A stretch of 45,615 bases of DNA from Bradyrhizobium forestalis (GTDB lineage Bacteria; Pseudomonadota; Alphaproteobacteria; Rhizobiales; Xanthobacteraceae). The stretch lies in assembly GCF_002795245.1 (NCBI RefSeq), contig NZ_PGVG01000050.1:1-45615 (forward strand), read 5' to 3'. This document shows, one piece after another, positions 1 to 9,195 of this stretch. Under the pieces are notes generated by a model. That model worked only from the letters and a program-made list of their open reading frames with translations, had not been told where the DNA came from and searched no databases. Numbering within the stretch: the stretch's first letter is position 1; every line of letters starts with the position of its first letter. The position numbers and the translations under genes were made by a program.

Positions 1-128
1 CGGGGGCTGGACCGGCTACTCTAGCGACAAATCCAACGGCCCAATCACAATGCGCGATGGGCTCGAACGCTTCCGAGCCATCGCGCAAGGCTTCTTCCTT
101 GCCGAAAATGTGTGCCCAAGCTAGCCCT
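1..128 (+). mobile_element. 3' end of an insertion sequence with right terminal inverted repeat
   Basis: Bases 111-128 read TGTGCCCAAGCTAGCCCT. This is the exact reverse complement of bases 45488-45505 at the other end of the window. Together they look like the right and left terminal inverted repeats of two copies of the same element, both with the transposase on the plus strand. The transposase stop codon (TAG, 122-124) lies inside the repeat. The exact outer boundary is uncertain, because the outermost GGG/CCC could belong to the element or to the flank. Confidence 0.75.
2..124 (+). CDS. Transposase C-terminus (partial, IS4-like)
   Basis: An open frame enters the window from the left and gives 40 residues ending in LERFRAIAQGFFLAENVCPS before the stop. 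The pattern of a basic/hydrophobic RGL-RF-AIA-GF-LA helix resembles the last helix of IS4/Tn5-type transposases. That family call comes from recall, not from a search. The gene is cut by the window edge, so nothing can be said of the catalytic DDE residues. The partner fragment at 45572..45615 would be the N-terminus of another copy. Confidence 0.6.
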   Translation, partial: GGWTGYSSDKSNGPITMRDGLERFRAIAQGFFLAENVCPS

Positions 129-238
129 CCAGGGGAGGGTAAGAGCACGGTCTGATCCCATGCGTAGCACGCTTGGCGGCTTGATTGAACTTGGCCGCGC
201 GAGCGGCTAAGGCATCGGCCTGAGTTCGGAGGAAACAC

Positions 239-1057
239 ATGACGACGCCCACGGCAGTGGCGCTGGAAGATGCCAAGGTCGCGTTCCGGCTGGGGGACGG
301 CCGGGTCTATACGGCGGTGGAGAAGGCGCACCTTGCGGTCGCGCAGGGCGAGTTCGTCGCCATCGTCGGCCCGACCGGGTGTGGGAAATCGACGCTGCTC
401 AACGTCGCTGCCGGCCTGCTGAAGCCGGCGGCGGGCGGCGTCAGGATATTCGACCGGCCGCTCGCGGGGCTGAACCGGGAGGCCGGCTACCTGTTCCAGG
501 CCGACGCGCTGTTCCCCTGGAAGACCGCGCTCGACAATGTCGCGATCGGACTCGAGATCAAGGGCACGCCGCGCACCGAAGCGCTGCCGCAGGCGCAGAA
601 ATGGCTGACCTCCGTCGGCCTCGGCGCCTTCGCGGGCCGCTACCCGCACATGCTCTCCGGAGGCCAGCGCAAGCGCGTGGCGCTGGCGCAGGTGCTGATC
701 CGCGATCCCAAGATCCTCTTGATGGACGAGCCATTCGGGCCGCTCGACGCACAAACGCGCCAGGTCATGGGCAACCTGCTGCTCGACTTGTGGAACGCCG
801 ACCGCAAGGCCGTGCTGTTCGTGACGCATGATCTGGAAGAGGCGATCGCGCTCGCCGACCGTGTCGTGATCATGTCGGCCGGTCCGTCCTCGCGCATCAT
901 CGGCGACTGGCGCGTGAGCTTGCCGCGACCGCGCGACATTTTCGAGGTGCGCCTGGACAAGGAATTCCATGCGCTCCATCGCGAGATCTGGAGCGTGCTG
1001 AAGGACGAGGTGATGAAGGGTTACGTGCAATCCACTCACGCGGTGGAGGCGGTCTGA
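239..1057 (+). CDS. ABC transporter ATPase, nitrate/sulfonate/taurine family
   Basis: Cytoplasmic ATPase of 272 aa that would power the permease encoded next to it. Walker A GPTGCGKST is at residues 44-52, the ABC signature LSGGQ at 139-143, Walker B ILLMDEP at 159-165, and the H-loop FVTHD near 200. The QADALFPW Q-loop is typical of the SsuB/TauB/NrtD group. The start is backed by GGAGG eight bases upstream. The stop overlaps the permease start (TGATG), which implies translational coupling. The first gene after the insertion sequence, it has only about 110 bp of its own upstream DNA. The substrate is not readable from sequence; sulfonate, taurine, nitrate or a pyrimidine-like compound are all possible. 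Confidence 0.93.
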   Translation: MTTPTAVALEDAKVAFRLGDGRVYTAVEKAHLAVAQGEFVAIVGPTGCGKSTLLNVAAGLLKPAAGGVRIFDRPLAGLNREAGYLFQADALFPWKTALDNVAIGLEIKGTPRTEALPQAQKWLTSVGLGAFAGRYPHMLSGGQRKRVALAQVLIRDPKILLMDEPFGPLDAQTRQVMGNLLLDLWNADRKAVLFVTHDLEEAIALADRVVIMSAGPSSRIIGDWRVSLPRPRDIFEVRLDKEFHALHREIWSVLKDEVMKGYVQSTHAVEAV

Positions 1058-1845
1058 TGTCGCGTCCGACGCTGTTTGCGCTGCAGGTCCTGGTCGCGGT
1101 CGTCTGCATCGTGCTGTGGCAAGTGCTGTCGACCGTCCCCGTGTTCGGCAAGATCCTGCTGCCGCCGTTCTTCTTCTCCAACCCTTTCGACGTGTTCAGC
1201 CAGATCGTGAAGTGGTTCGCCTCCGGCGTGATCTGGAAGCACCTCGGCATTACGCTGGCGGAATCGATCCTGGCCTTCGTGATCGGATCGGCCGGTGGTG
1301 TGTTGATCGGCTTCTGGTTCGCGCGCCAGCCGCTGGTCGCCGCGGTGTTCGACCCCTACGTGAAGATGGTCAACGCACTGCCGCGCGTCGTGCTGGCGCC
1401 GATCTTCGCGCTGTGGCTTGGGCTTGGCATCTGGTCCAAGGTTGCGCTCGGCGTGACGCTGGTGTTCTTCATCGTGTTCTTCAACGTCTATCAAGGCGTC
1501 AAGGAAGTCAGCCGCACCGTGCTCGATAATGGCCGCATGCTCGGCATGAGCGAGCGGCAGCTGATGCAGCACGTCTATTGGCCTTCGGCGCTGTCCTGGA
1601 TGTTCTCCTCGCTGCACACGTCGGTCGGCTTCGCCGTGGTCGGCGCGGTCGTCGGCGAGTATCTGGGATCGGCGGCGGGGCTCGGCTATCTGATTCAGCA
1701 GGCCGAGGGCGTGTTCGACGTTGCCGGCGTATTCGCCGGCATGTTCGTGCTGTCGGCCTTCGTCATTCTGATCGACTTCGGGGTGACGCTGGTGGAGCGG
1801 AGGCTGCTGGTGTGGCGGCCGACTGCGTCGGATGGGCGTGGGTAG
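1057..1845 (+). CDS. ABC transporter permease, nitrate/sulfonate/taurine family
   Basis: Integral membrane protein of 262 aa, the usual length for SsuC/TauC-type permeases, with an N-terminal hydrophobic segment and about six predicted membrane spans. The cytoplasmic coupling loop is recognisable near residues 152-180 (NGRMLGMSERQLMQHVYWPS), matching the BPD permease EAA loop with its Gly and Pro. It overlaps the ATPase stop by one base and is followed after 130 bp by the binding protein. Together the three genes make a complete importer. That 130-bp gap holds no gene. Confidence 0.93.
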   Translation: MSRPTLFALQVLVAVVCIVLWQVLSTVPVFGKILLPPFFFSNPFDVFSQIVKWFASGVIWKHLGITLAESILAFVIGSAGGVLIGFWFARQPLVAAVFDPYVKMVNALPRVVLAPIFALWLGLGIWSKVALGVTLVFFIVFFNVYQGVKEVSRTVLDNGRMLGMSERQLMQHVYWPSALSWMFSSLHTSVGFAVVGAVVGEYLGSAAGLGYLIQQAEGVFDVAGVFAGMFVLSAFVILIDFGVTLVERRLLVWRPTASDGRG

Positions 1846-1975
1846 GAGCAATCGTCGATGCGATCCGCGTCTGGGCATGCTATTGCGCCGAACGGCCGAT
1901 GGCCAGCCGCTCAGGCGGTGCTTCTCAAGCCACCCCCGCTGGCCTATGGTGCCGCCCGCCGAACGGAGGAAACCA

Positions 1976-3001
1976 ATGAAGAACACGATTGCCAGGCTCG
2001 CCGGCGCGCTGCTCGCGCTGACGCTCACCACCTCGCTTGCCGCGGCGCAAAGCAAGGTGACCATCGCGGTCGGCGGCGGCTCCTGCCTGTGCTATCTGCC
2101 CACGGTGCTGGCCAAGCAGCTCGGCGAATACGAGAAGGCCGGCCTCAATGTCGAGCTGGTCGACCTCAAGGGCGGCTCGGACGCGCTCAAGGCCGTGCTC
2201 GGCGGCAGCGCCGACGTCGTCTCCGGCTATTTCGACCATTGCGTCAATCTCGCGGCCAAGAAGCAGGAGCTGCAGTCCTTCGTGGTCTATGACCGCTATC
2301 CCGGCCTCGTGCTGGTGGTCGCGCCCTCGCGCACCAATGACATCAAGTCGGTCAAGGACCTCGCCGGCAAGAAGGTCGGCGTCAGTGCGCCCGGCTCCTC
2401 CACCGACTTCTTCCTCAAATATATGCTGAAGAAGAACGGGCTCGACCCCACCAGCGCCGCCGTGATCGGCGTCGGCCTTGGCGCTACCGCGGTGGCCGCG
2501 ATGGAGCAGGGGCAGATCGACGCCGCCGTGATGCTCGATCCCTCCGTCACCGTGCTCCAGGGCAGCCACAAGGATCTGCGCATCCTCAGCGACACCCGCA
2601 CCCAGAAGGATACGCTCGAGACGTTTGGCGGCGAATATCCTGGTGGTGCGCTGTACTCGACGGCGGCCTGGGTCAACGGCCACGAGAAGGAGACTCAGGC
2701 GCTCACCAATGCGATCCTGGCAACGCTCGCCTGGATCCATTCGCACAGCCCTGAGGAGATCATGGCGAAGATGCCGGAGGAGACGGTCGGCAAGAACAAG
2801 GATCTCTATCTCGCCGCTCTGAAGAACACGATCCCGATGTATTCCGAGACCGGCAAGATGGACCCGAAGGGCGCCGACGCCGTGCTCGCCGTGTTCAGCG
2901 TCGGTTCGCCCGAGGTGGCGAACGCCAAGATCGACGTCAGCAAGACCTTCACCAACAAATTCGTCGACCAGGCCAAGAAGACCACAGGAAATGCCAAATA
3001 G
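1976..3001 (+). CDS. ABC transporter substrate-binding protein (NMT1/SsuA-like)
   Basis: Periplasmic binding protein of 341 aa that should deliver substrate to the permease just upstream. The start at 1976 is chosen because GGAGGAAACCA directly precedes it and it opens a standard signal peptide (MKNTIARLAGALLALTLTTS, cleavage after AAA near residue 23). An upstream in-frame extension lacks both. The mature part carries the NMT1/SBP_bac type pattern: a GLNVELVDLKGGSDALKAV lobe-1 strand, a KSVKDLAGKKVGVSAPGS hinge and AVMLDPSVT. The CLCYLPT stretch after strand 1 has two cysteines, uncommon in SsuA proteins. Ligand unknown. Confidence 0.9.
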   Translation: MKNTIARLAGALLALTLTTSLAAAQSKVTIAVGGGSCLCYLPTVLAKQLGEYEKAGLNVELVDLKGGSDALKAVLGGSADVVSGYFDHCVNLAAKKQELQSFVVYDRYPGLVLVVAPSRTNDIKSVKDLAGKKVGVSAPGSSTDFFLKYMLKKNGLDPTSAAVIGVGLGATAVAAMEQGQIDAAVMLDPSVTVLQGSHKDLRILSDTRTQKDTLETFGGEYPGGALYSTAAWVNGHEKETQALTNAILATLAWIHSHSPEEIMAKMPEETVGKNKDLYLAALKNTIPMYSETGKMDPKGADAVLAVFSVGSPEVANAKIDVSKTFTNKFVDQAKKTTGNAK

Positions 3002-3030
3002 CTGACGCGAAGGCGTGGTAACCAGGCGTC

Positions 3031-3735
3031 ATGACGTCACCGGTCATTCATCGCGTCACGACGCTTGATCTTGCCGTGCGGCCGATCGTGTGGCCGTTCG
3101 CCGAGGAGCGCCGCGCCGAGATCGCGGCGCATTTCGCCGAGAAGCAGCGCGAGCGGCCGAAGATCTGGAACGGCCCCGTCCTGCTCGGGCGCGATGCCGT
3201 GTTCACGGGCGGCCATCTCGCCGCGACCTATTTCGAAACCGACTTCGCCAGCTTCCTCGCCTGGCGCGACTGGGGCTTTCCCGATCCGGCCGTGTTCAAC
3301 GGTTTCGGCATGGGCGCGCTGCGCACCTCCGACGGCGCCTTCGTGATGGGCGAGATGGCGCAGCACACCGCCAATGCGGGCCGCATCTATTTCCCTTCGG
3401 GCACGCCCGACCTCGACGACGTCAGGGACGGCGTCCTCGACGTTCCCGGAAGCGTCGTCCGCGAGATCGAGGAAGAGACCGGGCTGGCCGCCGAGGACTA
3501 CGCGGCGGAGGCGGACTGGCATTGCGTCGTCTCCGGCCGCGCGATCGCGATGATTCAGGTCCTCAATCTGGACATGCCGGGCGATGAAGCCCGCGCCCGG
3601 ATCGAAGCCAATCTCGCGCGCGAGGCCGAGCCCGAATTGTCGGCCATTCATCTCGTGCGCGGGATGAGCGATCTCACGCCGACCATGCCGCGATTTGTCA
3701 CGGCCTTTATTGCGCAGCAGTTCGCCTCTCGCTGA
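3031..3735 (+). CDS. NUDIX hydrolase
   Basis: A 234-aa protein whose C-terminal half carries the core of a Nudix box, REIEEETGL, at about residues 147-155 (consensus REUxEExGU). The two conserved Glu pairs that bind Mg are present, but the first half of the box (G-x5-E) is degenerate. Family members hydrolyse nucleoside diphosphates linked to another moiety; the actual substrate here is unknown. The N-terminal 100 residues (WNGPVLLGRDAVFTGG) look like the small beta domain seen before Nudix folds in several proteobacterial proteins. It starts 30 bp after the binding-protein gene and could be cotranscribed with the transporter. Confidence 0.8.
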   Translation: MTSPVIHRVTTLDLAVRPIVWPFAEERRAEIAAHFAEKQRERPKIWNGPVLLGRDAVFTGGHLAATYFETDFASFLAWRDWGFPDPAVFNGFGMGALRTSDGAFVMGEMAQHTANAGRIYFPSGTPDLDDVRDGVLDVPGSVVREIEEETGLAAEDYAAEADWHCVVSGRAIAMIQVLNLDMPGDEARARIEANLAREAEPELSAIHLVRGMSDLTPTMPRFVTAFIAQQFASR

Positions 3736-3745
3736 CGCGCGAGGC

Positions 3746-3774
3746 TTGACATCGCTTCGCGCAGCCCATGTGAT
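3746..3774 (+). promoter_or_regulatory. Putative sigma70-type promoter for the liv operon
   Basis: TTGACA at 3746-3751, a 17-bp spacer, then TGTGAT at 3769-3774. It lies right after the Nudix stop and 120 bp before livG, with transcription predicted from about 3781. The -35 is perfect, the -10 moderate. Confidence 0.5.
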
Positions 3775-3824
3775 GGGCGAAAACAAGAACGAGAATGCAA
3801 CGCACAATCGTCCGGGAGGTTTTG

Positions 3825-3878
3825 ATGCGCAAGGCCGTGCTGCCACTGCCGAAGGGCACCACCTACAGCAACCGGTAG
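3825..3878 (+). CDS. Short 17-codon upstream ORF before livG
   Basis: ATG at 3825 is preceded by GGGAGG with good spacing and gives MRKAVLPLPKGTTYSNR, then TAG. It lies between the predicted promoter and the livG GTG, which is only 15 bases after its stop. It could be a leader peptide that controls livG translation, or the stub of a lost upstream gene such as the missing binding protein. No codons for one amino acid stand out as in classical attenuators. Evidence is position and ribosome-binding site only. Confidence 0.35.
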   Translation: MRKAVLPLPKGTTYSNR

Positions 3879-3893
3879 CGGCGGAGAACGGCG

Positions 3894-4661
3894 GTGCTGG
3901 AGGTGAACGGATTGGTGAAGCGGTTTGGCGGCTTCACGGCCGTCAACAATGTGTCGTTCAGGGTCGACCAGGGCGAGATCCTCGGCCTGATCGGGCCCAA
4001 CGGCTCGGGCAAGAGCACGATCTTCAACATGCTCTCCGGCACTCTGGCGCCGACCTCCGGGTCGATCCTGTTCGCCGGGCACGAGATCGCAGGCCTTGCG
4101 CCGCACCGGATCATCAACCGCGGCATCGGCCGCACCTTCCAGATTCCGCGTCCCTTCCGTCGCCTGACCATCTTCGAGAATGTCGCGCTTGCCGGCTTCT
4201 ACGGCCAGGGCCGCCGCAGTCGCATCAAGGCCGAGGAGGCGGCCGAGCGGTCGTTGGCGATGGTCGGGCTGCCGACCGATCGCCATGCCAGCGTCGATGG
4301 CCTTGGCGCAGCGGGGCTGAAGAAGCTGGAGCTTGCGAAAGCGCTCGCCACCGCGCCGAAGCTGCTGCTGGCAGATGAAAGCCTTGGCGGTCTCGACGAG
4401 GCCGAGATGGACCAGGCCGCCGACATGTTGCGCAACATCCGCGACGAGCTCGGCGTCACCATCATCTGGGTCGAGCACATCATGGGCGTGTTGATGCGCG
4501 TCGTCGATCGCGTCATGGTGCTCGATCACGGCGAGAAGATCTCGGAAGGCCTGCCGAGCGCGGTCGCGGGCGATCCGCGCGTCATCGAGGTCTATCTCGG
4601 CACCGATGCCGAGACCACGCAGGCCGCGGCCGCTGAAGCGCGCCGCCGGGCGGGAGGCTAG
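3894..4661 (+). CDS. livG: Branched-chain-amino-acid-type ABC transporter ATPase LivG
   Basis: ATPase of 255 aa starting at a GTG. Walker A GPNGSGKST is near residues 34-42, and GIGRTFQIPRPFRRLTIFEN is the Q-loop region typical of LivG. Two core motifs are unusual. The ABC signature region reads DGLGAAGLKKLELAKAL, where LivG proteins normally have LAYGQQRRLEIAR, so the signature Gly-Gln is lost. Walker B reads LLLADESLGGLD with Ser for Pro after the catalytic Glu. It is followed by livF, livH and livM in one operon, so a transport role is still the best reading, perhaps with one degenerate ATP site. Likely cargo for the family: amino acids, amides, urea or aromatic acids. Confidence 0.88.
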   Translation: MLEVNGLVKRFGGFTAVNNVSFRVDQGEILGLIGPNGSGKSTIFNMLSGTLAPTSGSILFAGHEIAGLAPHRIINRGIGRTFQIPRPFRRLTIFENVALAGFYGQGRRSRIKAEEAAERSLAMVGLPTDRHASVDGLGAAGLKKLELAKALATAPKLLLADESLGGLDEAEMDQAADMLRNIRDELGVTIIWVEHIMGVLMRVVDRVMVLDHGEKISEGLPSAVAGDPRVIEVYLGTDAETTQAAAAEARRRAGG

Positions 4662-4664
4662 GCG

Positions 4665-5369
<705 letters not shown>

Positions 5370-5374
5370 CGGGC

Positions 5375-6256
5375 ATGCAGGCGTTGCTGGACGTTTTCGA
5401 CATCTATCTGCTGGAGGCCGTGATCAACGGCATCCTGCTCGGCGGCGTGCTGGCGCTGCTCGCGCTCGGGCTCAACCTGATCTTCGGCGTCATCGACGTG
5501 ACCTGGATCTGCTACGCCGAGCTGGTCATGATCGGCATGTACGCCATGTATTTCATGGTGCAGTATTATGGCGTCAGCTATTTCGTCGCCGCCCCGCTCA
5601 CCATCCTGCTGGTCGCGCTCCTCGGCGCGGCGCTGCACTACCTCGTGATCGCGCCGCTGCTCACGGCGCCTCCGATCAACCAGCTGCTCGCGACCGGCGG
5701 CGTCCTGTTCGTGCTCCAGAGCTTCGCCACCGTCGCCTTCGGCATCGACTTCCGCAACCTCGGCATCCGCCTGCCGGTGCTCGCCTTCGGCGACATGAAT
5801 TTCAGCTATGCACGGCTGTTGTCCTTCGTGGCGGCACTGGTCGGCATGGTCGCGGTCTATCTGTTCATGACGCGCACCTTCACCGGCACCGCGATCCGCG
5901 CCATCTCGCAGGACCGGCAGATCATGGCGCTGATGGGTGTCGACGCCAAGCGCATCTATCTCATTACCTCGGCGCTCGGCGGCGCGCTCGCTGGCCTCGC
6001 CGCGTGCCTGCTGGTGCTGCAATACGACGTGCATCCCTTCGTCGGTCTCTCCTTCGGGCCGATCACCTTCCTGATCTGCGTGCTCGGCGGCCTCGGCAAT
6101 TTCATCGGCGGCTTCATCGCCGCCTTCCTGTTCGCCGAGATCATCTCGCTCGGCGGCCTGTTCTCCGACCTCGAATGGGGCTACGTGCTCGCCTTCGCCT
6201 TCTTCATCGTCATGATGTTCATCCGGCCCGCGGGCCTGCTCGCGAGGCGGCGATGA
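5375..6256 (+). CDS. livH: Branched-chain-amino-acid-type ABC transporter permease LivH
   Basis: Membrane protein of about 293 aa. The LivH signature is the N-terminal GILLGGVLALLALGLNLIFG segment near residue 20 and the ALGGALAGLAACLL / PITFLICVLGGLGN region in the C-terminal half, with about eight hydrophobic spans. Start choice: ATG at 5375; a GTG at 5366 overlapping the livF stop is also possible and adds three residues. The stop overlaps the livM start (ATGATG), as is usual in these operons. Confidence 0.92.
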   Translation: MQALLDVFDIYLLEAVINGILLGGVLALLALGLNLIFGVIDVTWICYAELVMIGMYAMYFMVQYYGVSYFVAAPLTILLVALLGAALHYLVIAPLLTAPPINQLLATGGVLFVLQSFATVAFGIDFRNLGIRLPVLAFGDMNFSYARLLSFVAALVGMVAVYLFMTRTFTGTAIRAISQDRQIMALMGVDAKRIYLITSALGGALAGLAACLLVLQYDVHPFVGLSFGPITFLICVLGGLGNFIGGFIAAFLFAEIISLGGLFSDLEWGYVLAFAFFIVMMFIRPAGLLARRR

Positions 6257-7272
6257 TGGGGCGGGGACGGCTTGCGGCATGGGGGCTGGGCTTGGCGGCG
6301 CTGGCCGCGCTGCCCTTCGTCTATCGTGATCCTTATCACCTGCACATTTTGGTGCTGATCCTGATCTGGTCGTTCGCCTACACCTCCTGGTCGATGATGG
6401 GGCGGTTTGGCCTGGTTTCGCTCGGCCATGGCGGCTTCATGGGGATCGGCGCCTATGTCACCGCCTTGCTCTGGAATCATCTCGGATTGTCGCCCTGGAT
6501 CGGCATTCCCATCAGCATGGCGGCGGCCGGCGCGCTGGCGCTGATCGTCGGCTATCCCTGCTTCCGCTTCCGCATCACCGGGCACTATTTCGTGCTGGTG
6601 ACGCTGGCTCTGTCAGGCATCGTGCTCCAGGTCATCACCGCGACACGCGACTATACCGGTGGTTCGCTCGGCTACACGCCGAACCGGACCTCGGGCAACA
6701 AGCTGCTGGCGCTGCAGTTCGATGACAAGACGACCTGGTACCTCATCGCGCTCGCGGTCTGGCTGTTCGGCATCGTGGTCTGGCACTGGGTCGACCGCAG
6801 CATGGCCCGCTATGCGCTGGAGGCGATCTCGGAGGACGAGGACGCCGCGGCCGCGGCCGGTGTCGACGTTACCGCCGAGAAGCTGAAGATCACGCTGCTC
6901 AGCGCGTTGATGACGGCGCTCGCCGGTGCGATCTATTGCCAGTACCAGATGTTCATCACGCCCGACACCGTCAGCGGCATCGCGGTGTCGCTGCAGATGG
7001 TGTTCGCGGCCATCGTGGGCGGCCTGTTCGTCTCGCTCGGCCCGACTGTCGGCGCGATCATCACCATTCTACTGGCCGAGACGCTGCGCATCGGCTTCGG
7101 CACCCAGGCGGTCGGCTGGGACAACCTCGTCTACGGCGTGCTGCTCGTGCTTTTCATCATATTCCTTCCCAAGGGCATCCTTGGTAGCTTGCTCGACCGA
7201 TTGAAGCCGCAACGCAAGGTGCCCCGCGCTCATGAACAAGAAGCCGTCCAAGTCGTTCGCCCAGGAGCTTGA
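6253..7272 (+). CDS. livM: Branched-chain-amino-acid-type ABC transporter permease LivM
   Basis: Second membrane subunit, 339 aa. FGLVSLGHGGFMGIGAYVTAL near residue 55 is the hallmark LivM motif, followed by a GYPCFRFRITGHYFVLVTLAL segment and a C-terminal VFAAIVGGLFVSLGPTVGAI. The start is the ATG at 6253 overlapping the livH stop, or the next codon, also ATG. The reading frame stays open far upstream inside livH, but that part is not LivM-like. The last 41 bases overlap the following ppk2 gene in another frame. No periplasmic binding protein gene is present in this operon. Confidence 0.92.
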   Translation: MMGRGRLAAWGLGLAALAALPFVYRDPYHLHILVLILIWSFAYTSWSMMGRFGLVSLGHGGFMGIGAYVTALLWNHLGLSPWIGIPISMAAAGALALIVGYPCFRFRITGHYFVLVTLALSGIVLQVITATRDYTGGSLGYTPNRTSGNKLLALQFDDKTTWYLIALAVWLFGIVVWHWVDRSMARYALEAISEDEDAAAAAGVDVTAEKLKITLLSALMTALAGAIYCQYQMFITPDTVSGIAVSLQMVFAAIVGGLFVSLGPTVGAIITILLAETLRIGFGTQAVGWDNLVYGVLLVLFIIFLPKGILGSLLDRLKPQRKVPRAHEQEAVQVVRPGA

Positions 7273-8161
7273 CCGCTACATCACGCCATTCCGCTACGAT
7301 GGCTCGGGCAAGTTTCACCTCAAGGACCACAAGACCGACGAGAAGGGCGACCTCGACAAGGAGAAAGCGCTGGTGCTTCTCGACGCCAACAAGAAGCGGC
7401 TGATCGAGTTTCAGGAGAAGCTCTACGCCCAGGATCGCTGGTCTCTGCTGATCGTGTTTCAAGCCATGGACGCCGGCGGCAAGGACAGTGCGATCAAGGC
7501 GATCTTCGAGGGCATCAATCCGCAGGGCTGCGAAGTCACGGCCTTCAAGGCGCCGAGCAGCAAGGAGCTCGACCACGACTTCCTCTGGCGTCATGCGATC
7601 GCGCTGCCCGAGCGCGGCCATATCGGCATCTTCAACCGCTCGCACTACGAGGAATGCCTGGTGACGCGCGTGCACCCGGAGATTCTCGCCAAGGAGAAGC
7701 TGCCGCCAAAGCTCGTGACCAAGAACATCTGGAAGGAGCGGTTCGAGGACATCTCCGCCTTCGAGCGCTATCTCTGCCGCAACGGCACCGTGGTGCTGAA
7801 ATTCTTCCTCAACGTCTCCAGGGAGGAGCAGCGCGAGCGCTTCCTCGAACGGCTGGAGGATCCGGCCAAGCAGTGGAAGTTCTCCATGGACGACATCAAG
7901 GAGCGCGCGCTGTGGCCGCGCTACCAGGCGGTCTACCAGGACATCGTCCGCCACACCGCGACCTCCCATGCGCCCTGGTACGTCGTGCCCGCCGATCACA
8001 AATGGTTCGCCCGCGTCGTGATCGGCTCGGTGATCAATGCAGCGCTCGAAAAGCTCGACCTGCGCTTCCCCCGCGCCGACAAGGCCTCGCTGGAGGAGTT
8101 CGAGCAGGTGCGTAAGGCGCTGGAGAAAGAGGGGACGGGAGGCAAGAAGCAAGCAAAGTGA
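7232..8161 (+). CDS. ppk2: Polyphosphate kinase 2 family polyphosphate:nucleotide phosphotransferase
   Basis: Cytosolic enzyme of 309 aa that transfers phosphate between polyphosphate and nucleotides. LDRYITPF near residue 13 is the usual PPK2 N-terminus and supports the start inside livM. Walker A is MDAGGKDSA (residues 79-87), Walker B IFNRSHYEE (133-141), followed by the lid helices with KERFEDISAFERYL and the KQWKFSMDDIKERALWPRY segment. The sequence fits single-domain PPK2 proteins; class I, II or III cannot be fixed by eye. The ribosome-binding site is weak, so translation may be coupled to livM. It overlaps the lipase gene by four bases at its end. Confidence 0.92.
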   Translation: MNKKPSKSFAQELDRYITPFRYDGSGKFHLKDHKTDEKGDLDKEKALVLLDANKKRLIEFQEKLYAQDRWSLLIVFQAMDAGGKDSAIKAIFEGINPQGCEVTAFKAPSSKELDHDFLWRHAIALPERGHIGIFNRSHYEECLVTRVHPEILAKEKLPPKLVTKNIWKERFEDISAFERYLCRNGTVVLKFFLNVSREEQRERFLERLEDPAKQWKFSMDDIKERALWPRYQAVYQDIVRHTATSHAPWYVVPADHKWFARVVIGSVINAALEKLDLRFPRADKASLEEFEQVRKALEKEGTGGKKQAK

Positions 8162-9195
8162 CAGCCAACCCGATCGCCGACCGCAAGACCGTCAACTTCG
8201 CGCTCCAGGGCGGCGGCGCGCACGGCGCCTTCGTCTGGGGCGTGCTCGACCAGGTGCTCGAAGACGGCAGGCTCGCGATCGAGGCGATCAGCGCCACCAG
8301 TGCCGGCGCCATGAATGCGGTGGTGATGGCCTCCGGCATGGCGCACGGAGGCGCGGAGGCCGCGCGGGAGAGCCTGCACGCATTCTGGTACGAAGTGTCG
8401 CGCATGGACGTGGCGTACGATTTTATGTCGCCGCTGAACCAGTGGATCCAGGCGCTGAAGCTGCCGCCGGAGTATCATCCGGTTCACGCCGTCATCCATA
8501 CGCTGACGCACACGCTGCCGCCGGGCCTGCTCAATCCCTTTCATTTCAATCCGCTCCGCGCGCTGCTGCAGCGCGTGGTCGATTTCGACCGGCTCAATTC
8601 CTCGCCCGAGGCGCCGCAGCTGTTTCTCAACGCCACCAACGTCCGCACCGGCAAGATCAAGGTGTTTCAGAGCCCGCTTCTCACGGCGGAAACCGTGCTC
8701 GCCTCGGCCTGCTTGCCGCCCTATTTCCAGGCCGTCGAGATCGACGGCGAGCATTATTGGGATGGCGGCTATCTCGGCAATCCCGCGATCTTTCCGCTGA
8801 TCTACCGCAAGGGCAGTCACGACGTCATCATCGTGCAGGTCACGGCGATCCGGCGCGACGAGCTGCCGGCCAGCGCAGCCGACGTCCTCCACCGCATCAA
8901 CGAGATCAGCTTCAATTCGTCGTTGATGCGCGAGATGCGCGCGATCGCCTTCGCTACGCGGCTGATCGACGACGGCGAGCTCGACAACGACAAGCATAGC
9001 CGCATGTACATGCATTGGATCGGCAACGATGATTTGATGTCGCAGCTCGGCACGGCCACGCAGTTCCACCCCGAATGGAGCCTGTTGTGCCGCCTGCGCG
9101 ATGAGGGCCGCGAGGCGGCGCGAAGCTGGCTGGCGCGAAACTTCGACCAGATCGGAAAGTCCTCGACGGTCGACCTGGCGCACATGTTTCTCTAG
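8158..9195 (+). CDS. Patatin-like phospholipase/acyl hydrolase
   Basis: Protein of 345 aa with the patatin fold motifs: the oxyanion loop QGGGAHGAF (17-25), the nucleophile elbow ATSAGAM with Ser48, and the Asp of the dyad in YWDGGYLGNP (Asp202). The elbow has Ala where most patatins have Gly (GTSAG). No signal peptide is seen, so it probably acts in the cytosol or at the inner face of the membrane on phospholipids or other acyl esters. It starts with GTG overlapping the ppk2 stop (GTGA), so it is part of the liv-ppk2 transcription unit. Patatin-like proteins also include poly-hydroxybutyrate-related enzymes; the substrate here is open. Confidence 0.88.
   Translation: MTANPIADRKTVNFALQGGGAHGAFVWGVLDQVLEDGRLAIEAISATSAGAMNAVVMASGMAHGGAEAARESLHAFWYEVSRMDVAYDFMSPLNQWIQALKLPPEYHPVHAVIHTLTHTLPPGLLNPFHFNPLRALLQRVVDFDRLNSSPEAPQLFLNATNVRTGKIKVFQSPLLTAETVLASACLPPYFQAVEIDGEHYWDGGYLGNPAIFPLIYRKGSHDVIIVQVTAIRRDELPASAADVLHRINEISFNSSLMREMRAIAFATRLIDDGELDNDKHSRMYMHWIGNDDLMSQLGTATQFHPEWSLLCRLRDEGREAARSWLARNFDQIGKSSTVDLAHMFL

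Noticed and set aside
1036..2064. Long antisense frames across real genes (also 3648-5051, 17678-19144, 24833-26962)
   Set aside because: Each is the shadow of a recognisable gene on the other strand, with low-complexity Asp/Arg/His-rich translations typical of antisense reading at high GC.
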